Below are positions 49,070-58,710 of a DNA stretch of 64,000 nt, piece after piece. The translations under genes and the position numbers were made by a program. The number at the start of each line of letters is the position of its first letter. Positions within the stretch are counted from its first letter, which is position 1. The stretch comes from 2-02-FULL-66-22 sp964576535 (GTDB taxonomy: Bacteria; Methylomirabilota; Methylomirabilia; Methylomirabilales; 2-02-FULL-66-22): the NCBI GenBank assembly GCA_964576535.1, contig CAZNWB010000001.1, positions 62,001 to 126,000 on the forward strand, given 5' to 3'. The notes below the pieces were generated by a model, which was given only the letters and a program-made list of their open reading frames with translations, had not been told where the DNA came from and searched no databases.

Positions 49070-49504
49070 TCAGTTCGAGGCGGGCAGCGGGGTTGGCCGC
49101 TGGGCCACGTGGGGGTGGCTCGGGCCGGCGTACACCTTCAGCTTCCCGAATAGCGCATCGCCCAGCTTATTCTTGGGCAGCATCCCTCGCACCGCTTTTT
49201 CGAGGACGCGCTCCGGCTTTTCCCGCAGCAGCTTGCCCAGCCGGATCGTTTTCAGCCCCCCAGGATGCTGGGAGTGGTGATGGTATTCTTTCTGGTGAAG
49301 CTTCCGGCCGGTCACCGCCACCTTCTCCGCGTTGATGATGACCACGAAGTCCCCCACGTCCATGTGGGGCGCGAAGACCGGCTTGTCTTTTCCACGCAGG
49401 ATCACGGCCACACGGCTGGCCAGGCGACCCAGCGTCTGCCCCTGGGCATCCACCAGCACCCAGCGCCGGTTGATCTCTCCCGCTTTCGGCTGATACGTCT
49501 TCAT
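49070..49504 (-). CDS. rplM: Large ribosomal subunit protein L13
   Basis: 144 residues. RRWVLVDAQGQTLGRLAS, DFVVIINAEKVAVTGRK, KLHQKEYHHHSQHPGGLKTI and AVRGMLPKNKLGDALFGKLK are typical of L13. ATG at 49504 gives the usual MKTYQPKAGEINRRW start; upstream open frame lies within the promoter region. Confidence 0.98.
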   Translation of the reverse strand: MKTYQPKAGEINRRWVLVDAQGQTLGRLASRVAVILRGKDKPVFAPHMDVGDFVVIINAEKVAVTGRKLHQKEYHHHSQHPGGLKTIRLGKLLREKPERVLEKAVRGMLPKNKLGDALFGKLKVYAGPSHPHVAQRPTPLPASN

Positions 49505-49561
49505 GAACCTCGCACACTCCCGGTGGGAGCAACCATCGCGCGTGTCGCCCCAAACCGCGTA

Positions 49562-49590
49562 AAAATACGCAGGGAACGCCACTTTGTCAA
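49562..49590 (-). promoter_or_regulatory. Candidate strong promoter of rplM-rpsI
   Basis: TTGACA (49590-49585), 17-base spacer, TATTTT (49567-49562) on the minus strand, 58 bases before the rplM start. Confidence 0.7.
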
Positions 49591-49673
49591 GCCAAATGTC
49601 CCCATTGTCTCAGGGCCTACGCTAGATGGCGGCATGGCGGATAGCTGACGACTGTGGGCTGACCGCCGATCTT

Positions 49674-49860
49674 AGCCCGTATTATTCGCGAAGACTGTAT
49701 CTTCGCTCATAACCGCCCCGCGTTTCGCGGGGTTTCGACGCGGTGCTCACGCACCTTGCTCAAGACTAACCCGGGCTAACCCTGAGCGAAGGCCCACAGG
49801 GCCGTAGTCGAAGCCCGGAGGGCGGATTATTCACCTTTTCGTGAATAATTCGGGTTAGGC
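49674..49860. repeat. Cluster of stem-loops in a divergent gap
   Basis: Within the 49591-49975 gap. Stems: GCGAAGA/TCTTCGC (49688-49706), CCCCGCG/CGCGGGG (49716-49732), ATTATTCAC/GTGAATAAT (49826-49849). The outer ends (TAGCCCGTATTATTCGCGAA and TTCGTGAATAATTCGGGTTA) are inverted copies of each other, so the whole stretch is one large imperfect palindrome; CCCTGAGCGAAGGCC and GTAGTCGAAG words lie inside. A few GCTGA-type words flank it on both sides (49640-49665, 49925-49940). No gene seen. Confidence 0.7.
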
Positions 49861-49975
49861 TTTGCAGATCCGAACGTGGTGCCGTAGACTCTCGCCGCTC
49901 TCATGGCTCGTTGCTCCTGGATTATGGCTGATCGCTGATGGTCAATCATCAAGCATGAAGGGAGGAAAGACGGGA

Positions 49976-50746
49976 ATGGCCAGGGAAAGGACGGTCCTGT
50001 ACCGCCGGGATGGCCGCATCGCCCGTATCACCCTGAATCGGCCCGAGGTCCTCAACGCCGAGAACATGCCCTTCTTGAACGACCTGACCGAGGCGGTCCA
50101 CGCCCTGCGAGATGATCGCGAGGCTCGGGTGGCCATCGTGACCGGCGCCGGGCGGGCCTTCTGCGCGGGGGTGGACCTCAAGGCCCTCTCGACCGGGATC
50201 CTGGATCGCGCCTTCTTCACGGACATCGAGTACCTGTGGGAGATCCTGGAGAACTGCGACAAGGCCGTGATCTGCGGTATTCACGGCTACTGTCTGGGTG
50301 GGGGGCTCCAGATTGCGCTGGCCTGCGACCTGCGGGTCGCGGCGGAAGACGCTGTCCTGGGGCTGCCCGCTGTCAAGGAATGCCTGATCCCTGGCCTCGG
50401 GACCTACCGCCTGCCCCGGTTGATCGGGATGGGCCGTGCCCGGGAATTGCTCCTGCTCGGCGATACGATTGACGCCGGCCGCGCCCTGGAGATCGGGCTG
50501 GTCAACAGCGTGGTCCCGCGTGACCAGCTTGAGGGGGCCTGCCTTGCCCTGGCGGACCGCCTCCTGGCGGTGCCCCACACCAGCCTGAGTCATATCAAGC
50601 GCCTGTCCAACCTCGCCTTCCAGACCGACTTCACCCGGTTCATGCAGGCCTTCGTCCCGGCCATGCAGGCCTGCCTGGCCTCGCCGGAGCACCAGGCCGC
50701 CATGGCCGCTCTCCGCGCCGAACAGGCAGCCAAGCCCAACTCATGA
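49976..50746 (+). CDS. Enoyl-CoA hydratase/isomerase (crotonase) family protein
   Basis: 256-residue crotonase-fold protein acting on acyl-CoA thioesters. Oxyanion-hole segments GRAFCAGVDLKAL and HGYCLGGGLQIALACDLRVA are present, and GLGTYRLPRLIGMGRARELL keeps the second catalytic-type Glu. At the first (rat E144) position the segment reads PAVKECLIPG, with Ala where hydratases have Glu, so simple hydration may not be its reaction. ATG at 49976 follows GGGAGG by ten bases; an ATG at 49955 is possible. It is isolated among minus-strand genes. Confidence 0.87.
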   Translation: MARERTVLYRRDGRIARITLNRPEVLNAENMPFLNDLTEAVHALRDDREARVAIVTGAGRAFCAGVDLKALSTGILDRAFFTDIEYLWEILENCDKAVICGIHGYCLGGGLQIALACDLRVAAEDAVLGLPAVKECLIPGLGTYRLPRLIGMGRARELLLLGDTIDAGRALEIGLVNSVVPRDQLEGACLALADRLLAVPHTSLSHIKRLSNLAFQTDFTRFMQAFVPAMQACLASPEHQAAMAALRAEQAAKPNS

Positions 50747-50757
50747 TCGGCAGAGAC

Positions 50758-50782
50758 CCTGATTGCCGGGTTGCCTGATTGC
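50758..50782. repeat. GATTGCC-word repeat
   Basis: CTGATTGCCGGGTTGCCTGA then TTGCC: three tandem words without an opposing arm, between the crotonase stop and the coaX stop. Same word as the inner arms at 38865-38964. Confidence 0.6.
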
Positions 50783-50786
50783 CTTC

Positions 50787-51551
50787 CTACTGGTTCCGCT
50801 CGAAGAGGATGCGGAGGCCGGTGAGGGTGAGAAGGGGATCCACGTGGTCGATGGCCGTGGATTCGGCCAGGACGAGTTGCGCGAGACCGCCGGTGGCCAC
50901 CGTCACCGCCCGGCCGCCCAGTTCCACCCGCATGCGGGCCACCACGCCCTCCACCAGGCCCAGGTACCCGTAGAAGAGTCCCGCCTGCATGCTGCCCACG
51001 GTATTCCTGCCGATGACGGCTTTGGGCCGGGTGATGTCCACGCGGGGGAGCTTGGCCGCGTGCTGGAAGAGGGCCTCCGACGATATCCCGATCCCCGGGC
51101 AGATCACGCCGCCGATGTACTCCCCCCGGGGCGAAACGGCGTCGAAGGTCGTGGCTGTGCCGAAGTCCACGACGATGCAGGGGCCGCCGTACGCCTCGAA
51201 GGCAGCCACGGCGTTCACGATCCGGTCAGCCCCGACCTCCCGCGGTGATTCGTACAGGATCGGCATCCCGGTCTTGATCCCCGGGCCCACGACCAGCGGC
51301 TCGACCCCGAAATACTGGCGGGCCATCTCCTCCAGGGGGCCCTGGAGCGGGGGGACCACCGAGGAGAGGATCACGGCCGAGACGCGTTCGAATGCCAGCC
51401 CGGCAAAATCGAAGAGGCCTTTGATGAGCATGGCGTACTCGTCGCAGGTTCCCTCGCGGCGCGTGGACAGGCGCCAGTGCACCTTCAGGGCCTTCCCGTC
51501 GAACACCCCGAGGACGGTGTTGGTGTTCCCCACATCCAGCGCCAGTAACAT
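50787..51551 (-). CDS. coaX: Type III pantothenate kinase
   Basis: 254-residue ASKHA-fold kinase for the first step of CoA synthesis. LLALDVGNTNTVLGVFDG (phosphate loop), ILSSVVPPLQ, SPREVGADRIVNAVAAFE, IVVDFGTATTFDAVSPRGEY and GGVICPGIGISSEALFQHAA are diagnostic. Often adjacent to birA, as here. Confidence 0.97.
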   Translation of the reverse strand: MLLALDVGNTNTVLGVFDGKALKVHWRLSTRREGTCDEYAMLIKGLFDFAGLAFERVSAVILSSVVPPLQGPLEEMARQYFGVEPLVVGPGIKTGMPILYESPREVGADRIVNAVAAFEAYGGPCIVVDFGTATTFDAVSPRGEYIGGVICPGIGISSEALFQHAAKLPRVDITRPKAVIGRNTVGSMQAGLFYGYLGLVEGVVARMRVELGGRAVTVATGGLAQLVLAESTAIDHVDPLLTLTGLRILFERNQ

Positions 51552-51589
51552 CAGGACCCCACTACCTAGCCATTCTCGGGAGAACTGTA

Positions 51590-51727
51590 GCTGTCAGCCG
51601 TCAGTTGTCAGCCCTAGCGTCCCACATGAATTCTGCGTTCGTCACTCCTTGGGGAATGAACCTAGCTGGCGGTTCCTGTGTCTCGGACCCACAAGCTGAC
51701 GGCTGACCGCTGATGGCTGAGCGCTCA
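51590..51727. repeat. GCTGA-word palindromic array
   Basis: AGCTGTCAGCCGTCAGTTGT and CAGCCCTA at the left; AAGCTGACGGCTGACCGCTG and ATGGCTGAGCGCTCA at the right; about 75 bases of unlike sequence, itself bordered by CCCTAGCG/CCTAGC, in between. Reaches the birA stop. Confidence 0.85.
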
Positions 51728-52534
51728 GTGACGCATCCGGATCGAGACGTCGCCCGCAACCACGCGCCGAACGGTCCCGTTTTCCTTCCGCACCAGCAGG
51801 GCCCCGTCGGCGTCCAGGTCAACCGCCAGCCCGCTCCACCGCTCGTCCCCCGCCAGAACGTCCACCGGGGATCCCAGGATTGCGCTTCGTTCGCGTCCGC
51901 GCGCCAGGATGGTCTCAAGATGTCCCGTGGAAAACTCCCGGTACCACCCGTCGAGTCCATTGTAGATCTCAGCCGCGAGGTTGCCACGCGGGACCTCCCG
52001 ACCGCTTGCCAGGCGGAGGGACGTGGCGGTCGCACGGAGCTCCTCAGGCAGATCCTGCGCCTCCTGCCCCACGTTGATGCCGATGCCCACGGCGACGTAG
52101 TTCACTCGGCTCTCCACGCTCGCTGTCTCTGTGAGGATCCCCACTACCTTCTTTCCGTTCACCAGAAGGTCGTTCGGCCATTTCAGGCGCGGCGCGAGCC
52201 CGGTGACGCTCTCGATCGCCTCCGCCACGGCCAGGCCGGCAACCAGGGTGAGGAGCGGCGCCTGGCCCGCAGGCAGCCTCGGCCGCAAGAGGATCGAGGT
52301 GTACAACCCCACGCCAGGAGGCGAGGCCCACGGGCGGCCGAGCCGTCCCCGCCCCGCGGTCTGGCGATCCGCAATGACGGCCAGACCCTCGGGGGCCCCG
52401 TCACGGCCCGCGGCCATTACGCGATCGTTCGTGGAGCCGATCTCCCCCAGCACCTCCAGGGGGCGACCGATCACGCGGGACCGGAGCCGGGCCTGGATTT
52501 GCTCCGGAGCCAAGTCGGATGGAATCACCACCAT
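51725..52534 (-). CDS. birA: Biotin-[acetyl-CoA carboxylase] ligase (no repressor domain)
   Basis: 269-residue biotin protein ligase. GSTNDRVMAAGRDGAPEG, the biotinoyl-AMP loop GRGRLGRPWASPPGVGLY, LKWPNDLLVNGKKVVGIL and VGIGINVG, then a C-terminal SH3-like domain (DADGALLVRKENGTVRRV). The N-terminal winged helix of E. coli BirA is missing, so it should not be a repressor. Confidence 0.94.
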   Translation of the reverse strand: MVVIPSDLAPEQIQARLRSRVIGRPLEVLGEIGSTNDRVMAAGRDGAPEGLAVIADRQTAGRGRLGRPWASPPGVGLYTSILLRPRLPAGQAPLLTLVAGLAVAEAIESVTGLAPRLKWPNDLLVNGKKVVGILTETASVESRVNYVAVGIGINVGQEAQDLPEELRATATSLRLASGREVPRGNLAAEIYNGLDGWYREFSTGHLETILARGRERSAILGSPVDVLAGDERWSGLAVDLDADGALLVRKENGTVRRVVAGDVSIRMRH

Positions 52535-52537
52535 TTG

Positions 52538-52606
52538 TAGCGCTCAGCCATCAGCATTCAGCCATCAGCGCCGATCAGCGAGCTGACCGCTGATTGCTGA
52601 TCGCTG
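52538..52606. repeat. GCTGA-word palindromic array
   Basis: TAGCGCTCAGCCATCAGCAT and CAGCCATCAGC face GATCAGCGAGCTGACCGCTG and ATTGCTGATCGCTG with almost no centre. It fills the birA-valS gap. Confidence 0.9.
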
Positions 52607-52612
52607 CCCCTC

Positions 52613-55414
<2,802 letters not shown>

Positions 55415-55432
55415 TCCAAGCCCCGAAGTGAA

Positions 55433-55471
55433 ACGGGGACGCCGTCCCCCCCGCGGGGGCGGCGTCCCCGT
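55433..55471. terminator. Strong GC hairpin between the response-regulator gene and valS
   Basis: ACGGGGACGCC pairs with GGCGTCCCCGT, continued by a CCCCC/GGGGG inner stem. It lies 20 bases after the stop of the 55491 gene. No T-run, so termination is a guess. Confidence 0.55.
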
Positions 55472-55490
55472 CAAGTGCTGGATGGCAGCC

Positions 55491-57155
55491 TCAGGAGGGC
55501 TGCTTGCCTTCCGCCATGGTCCGGATCCGCTCGATCTCCCGGTTGATCAAGATCTCGGCGAGGTCCGGAACCACCTCCCAGACGATACGCTCGATGCGTT
55601 CGATCAACTGGTTGCTGAGCTCTTTGGCCAGTTCGTGCGCGACCCGCTCCGTGACGGCCTGGCGCAGCGTTCCCATCTCCGGCCCCAGCGCCGCGGCCGG
55701 AGGAGCCGGGGGGGTCTCCGCCCCCTCGGATGGCGCCGGGGTCGCAAGAATTTCTGCCATGAGCGCAGCCGGGGGAGCGGCGGCGGCGGCCCTCACCAGG
55801 TCGCCGATCTCCACGGGGCCAGCGGAAGGCGTGGCCGTCCTGGGTGGCTCGGGAGGGATCTCGATCGCGGGCTCGAACGCCGGCGGGACCTCGGGGGAAG
55901 GCACAGCCGCTTCTGGCTTGCTGTCCACGAGGGGCTCAAGCTGTAGCTCGAGCACTTCCCCGATTCCGGATTCGAGTGGCGCCGCGCCTGGCGGGCGCAG
56001 GAGGTCCTCGATCGCCAGCTCCGGCGGCTCCCCGGTCCCCACCTCGACCAAGGGCAGCGATGGTCCCTGCATGTCGGCCGTCAGGTCGAAGACCGGCTCG
56101 TTCGCGGCAACCAGCCCTTCGAGGAGGCCGACCTCGGGCGCCGGCTCGGGAGGAGCTGCGGCCGACGCCTGGCCAGGAGTCACCGTCGCGTGGCCCCGGA
56201 CATCCTCCACGGATAGCGCCGGCGGTTCCCCGGTCCCCACCTCGACCAGGGGCAACGATGGTCCCTGCATGTCGGCCGTCAGGTCGAAGACCGGCTCGTC
56301 CGCGGGACGCGGCCCTTCGAGCGATCCGGGCTCGGGCGCCGGCTCCGGCGCGGATTCGGCCGTGACGCCGGAAGGCGGCTCGGGCGGCGTGGCGTGCTGC
56401 GGAGGAACGGGTCCCGGCGCCAGCAGCTCTTCCAGGGAAAGGCTCTGGGGAAAGGGCGAGGCGTCCGCCCCGGCGGTTTTTGGTACGGCTGGAATCGGCT
56501 CGAGCTCGAGACCCGGCAACTCCAATGCCGGCGGTTCGCCAGCCCTGGCCGGGGCGGTGGGCGCGGGCGGAGGAGGCGGCGCCGGGGCCGCAACCGGCGG
56601 CGGGATCGGCCGGGCCGGACGCGGGGTCGGGGGGACCCCGGGGATCGCGCGTGCGGCGACCGCTTTCGGGGGAGCGGGCGGCGCTACCGTGGGGGCGGGG
56701 CGCGGGGCTGCTGTTGGCGGCGGTGGTGCTGGTGGCGCCACCGTGGCGGCGGGGGCGGGAGCCGCCGGGCCCCCCAGGTCCACCGTCCTGGCGAAGAGCA
56801 ATTGCTTCACCCTGCTGATCAGGGCCTGGGACTCGAAGGGCTTGGTCAGGAAGTCGTTGGCCCCCGCACGCAGTCCCTGCTCCTTATCGAAGGCCTCGAA
56901 CGTCCCAACGAGCATGATGATGGGGACCGCGCGAAGCATCGGCTCCGCCCGGAGGGCAGTGCAGACCTCGTACCCGTTCTTGTCCGGCATCACCAGATCC
57001 AAAAGGATCAGGTCGGGCTGGACTTCCTTGGCCTTGCGGATGGCCTCCTCGCCGCTCCGCACCGGGATGAGGACAAAGTCCTCTTTGCTGAAGGTCAGCT
57101 CCACGACCTTCTGGATCGTCACGCTGTCATCTGCGACCAGGATGCGAGCGCCCAT
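55491..57155 (-). CDS. Response-regulator receiver protein with long Pro/Ala-rich linker and conserved-looking C-terminal helix
   Basis: 554 residues. Residues 1-120 are a receiver domain: acidic pair D9/D10, phosphoacceptor D53 in LILLDLVMPDKNG, and K105 in DFLTKPFE. Residues ~130-490 are a Pro/Ala/Glu-rich, probably disordered region containing a near-exact internal duplication: EPVFDLTADMQGPSLPLVEV at 287-306 and 353-372, period 66 residues. The last ~60 residues form amphipathic helices (ELSNQLIERIERIVWEVVPD, LAEILINREIERI), similar to C-terminal helices of deltaproteobacterial chemosensory/motility receiver proteins. Just downstream of two CheW genes on the same strand. Confidence 0.85.
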   Translation of the reverse strand: MGARILVADDSVTIQKVVELTFSKEDFVLIPVRSGEEAIRKAKEVQPDLILLDLVMPDKNGYEVCTALRAEPMLRAVPIIMLVGTFEAFDKEQGLRAGANDFLTKPFESQALISRVKQLLFARTVDLGGPAAPAPAATVAPPAPPPPTAAPRPAPTVAPPAPPKAVAARAIPGVPPTPRPARPIPPPVAAPAPPPPPAPTAPARAGEPPALELPGLELEPIPAVPKTAGADASPFPQSLSLEELLAPGPVPPQHATPPEPPSGVTAESAPEPAPEPGSLEGPRPADEPVFDLTADMQGPSLPLVEVGTGEPPALSVEDVRGHATVTPGQASAAAPPEPAPEVGLLEGLVAANEPVFDLTADMQGPSLPLVEVGTGEPPELAIEDLLRPPGAAPLESGIGEVLELQLEPLVDSKPEAAVPSPEVPPAFEPAIEIPPEPPRTATPSAGPVEIGDLVRAAAAAPPAALMAEILATPAPSEGAETPPAPPAAALGPEMGTLRQAVTERVAHELAKELSNQLIERIERIVWEVVPDLAEILINREIERIRTMAEGKQPS

Positions 57156-57190
57156 GCGATCCTCCCCACCCAGCCCCTGCCGGCCGTCCC

Positions 57191-57209
57191 GCCCCGCCGA
57201 AGGCGGGGC
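57191..57209. repeat. GCCCCGCC-GAA-GGCGGGGC palindrome at a cheW stop
   Basis: Perfect 8-bp stem directly after the stop codon of the 57209 gene; the third copy of this stem in the window and a possible weak terminator. Confidence 0.75.
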
Positions 57210-57694
57210 TAGGCAAGCAGCGTAATCGGCTCCTCCGACGTGAAGAGTTTCGCCTCATCCAGCCACACGACGGGTCGTCCGCCGGCGTTGGCTACCCCCC
57301 GGATGAATTCCGCCCGGATGCCCAGCATCCGGGGTGGAGGGGTCAGCACCTTCTCCACCGGCAGGGACAACACGCGCAGGACCTGATCCACCATCAACCC
57401 CACCACGGAATCCTGCGCGATGCCCCTGAGGAGCAGGATCGCGGGATGCACGGGCGCCGGCCCGTCCACCCCCAGCCGCTTGCGCAGGCTCACGACGGGG
57501 AGGAAGCGCCCCTTGTGCAGCATGATTCCCTCGACGAAGGGGGGGCACCTCGGTGTCTTGGTTGGGACCTGGTAGTCCAGGATGTGTTGCACCCAGTTGA
57601 GGTCCACGGCGAACTGCCTGCCCGCCAGGAGGAACATCAGGACCGACACCTCGTCCTGCGCCACGCTGGAGGGCATCGTATCCGTCTGTGCCAT
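57209..57694 (-). CDS. CheW-like chemosensory coupling protein (1)
   Basis: 161-residue single CheW domain (VLMFLLAGRQFAVDLNWVQ, GIMLHKGRFLPVVSLRKRLG, GLMVDQVLRVLSLPVEKV, FIRGVANAGGRPVVWLDEAK). CheW links receptors to the CheA kinase. Lies between a second CheW gene and the receiver protein gene. No CheA or receptor gene is in the window. Confidence 0.9.
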   Translation of the reverse strand: MAQTDTMPSSVAQDEVSVLMFLLAGRQFAVDLNWVQHILDYQVPTKTPRCPPFVEGIMLHKGRFLPVVSLRKRLGVDGPAPVHPAILLLRGIAQDSVVGLMVDQVLRVLSLPVEKVLTPPPRMLGIRAEFIRGVANAGGRPVVWLDEAKLFTSEEPITLLA

Positions 57695-57743
57695 GCGACC
57701 TCTCCGGATCCGCCGAACCGCACTCAGTGCTTGATTTCATAAT

Positions 57744-57828
57744 TTCGTGCAGGGTTGGCCGGAACCAACCCCGTACGAAACCCCCTTGGCAAAGGGCGAT
57801 CCGTATCGGGGGAACCCTGATACGGATC
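57744..57828. repeat. Two hairpins between the CheW genes
   Basis: TTCGT-GGGTTGG / CCAACCC-ACGAA (57744-57779) and GATCCGTATC / GATACGGATC (57798-57828, 10-bp perfect stem). Both lie after the stop of the upstream CheW gene and before the next start; no T-run follows either. Confidence 0.65.
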
Positions 57829-57843
57829 TATGAAGTCAAGGAC

Positions 57844-58353
57844 TCAGGAGCCGCCCGCATAGAACTGGACGACCTCGTCGAGTCCCGTCAACCCCTCCTC
57901 GTTGACCAGCAGGATGATCCGGTCCTGGCGGCTGTAGAGCCCGCGGAAACACGCGGGGTCCAGGAGCGTGGCCAGCGCCGGCATCGGCGCGATCCGGGCC
58001 GGATCCACCTCGACCATCTCCAGGACCTCATCCACCAAAAGCCCGAGCGCTCGTCCCTGCGCCTGCGTCAACAGGACGCGTGCCGTCGCCGGAATTTCAG
58101 CCGGGGAACCCTCGAACAGCGCTCGCATGCGGATGACAGGAAGCCTGCGCCCCCGATACGTGAGCGCGACGCAGGCCTGGTAGGCAGGGGCTGGCAAGGC
58201 CGTGAGCCCGTCGGGCAGCAGAACCTGTCGCAGCCCTCGGAGCCCCACTCCGTAGGTTTCGTCGCCGACGCGAAACAGCAGAAACTTCTCCCGGGCCGCG
58301 GGGCCCTCCGCTTTGCCACGGGTCCGTTGCTTCGTCGTCGTGAGGGGTCCCAA
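57844..58353 (-). CDS. CheW-like chemosensory coupling protein (2)
   Basis: 169 residues. A CheW domain begins at about residue 23 (FLLFRVGDETYGVGLRGLRQ) and continues with VALTYRGRRLPVIRMRALF, ALGLLVDEVLEMVEVDPARI and DRIILLVNEEGLTGLDEV. The start is TTG at 58353 with GGGGAG close upstream; the first ~20 residues are basic and non-conserved. First gene of the chemosensory group. Confidence 0.87.
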   Translation of the reverse strand: MGPLTTTKQRTRGKAEGPAAREKFLLFRVGDETYGVGLRGLRQVLLPDGLTALPAPAYQACVALTYRGRRLPVIRMRALFEGSPAEIPATARVLLTQAQGRALGLLVDEVLEMVEVDPARIAPMPALATLLDPACFRGLYSRQDRIILLVNEEGLTGLDEVVQFYAGGS

Positions 58354-58419
58354 TCACTCCCCTTTCGGCCCGCGAGTCTCCTCTCGGCCTGCGAGTCTCC
58401 TCCACGCAGGAGTGCGGTC

Positions 58420-58448
58420 ACAATACTCACCACCCCCAGGATTGTCAA
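58420..58448 (-). promoter_or_regulatory. Candidate promoter of the CheW/receiver group
   Basis: TTGACA (58448-58443), 17-base spacer, TATTGT (58425-58420) on the minus strand, 67 bases before the first CheW gene. Confidence 0.65.
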
Positions 58449-58538
58449 GCCCTTTCCCCCTCGCCTGGCAGCCATCGAGTTCCCTAACCCCGCGCCACAA
58501 ATGGCGGGATAGATACGCCCCTCCCCTGGCGTTCTCCC

Positions 58539-58568
58539 TTGACCCATTCCCCATGCCGGTTGTATACA
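58539..58568 (+). promoter_or_regulatory. Candidate promoter of the Gfo/Idh/MocA gene
   Basis: TTGACC, 18-base spacer, TATACA; about 140 bases before the ATG at 58711. Divergent from the CheW promoter about 90 bases away. Confidence 0.55.
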
Positions 58569-58710
58569 TGGTCGCCGTCCTCGAATCGAGTTTGCTTCTG
58601 GTGCGAAGGGATCGCATCGGAGACGATTCTTGTCCGATCCGTTCGGCGCGGGGGCGGCACGTGGAACGCCCTCATTCTACCGCCGGCCAGCCTTACGAGG
58701 AGCCCTTCGA

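Noticed and set aside
49674..49860. tRNA or tmRNA in the stem-loop cluster
   Set aside because: No acceptor/T-arm consensus (GTTCRA in a 5-bp stem with CCA-end geometry) could be fitted.
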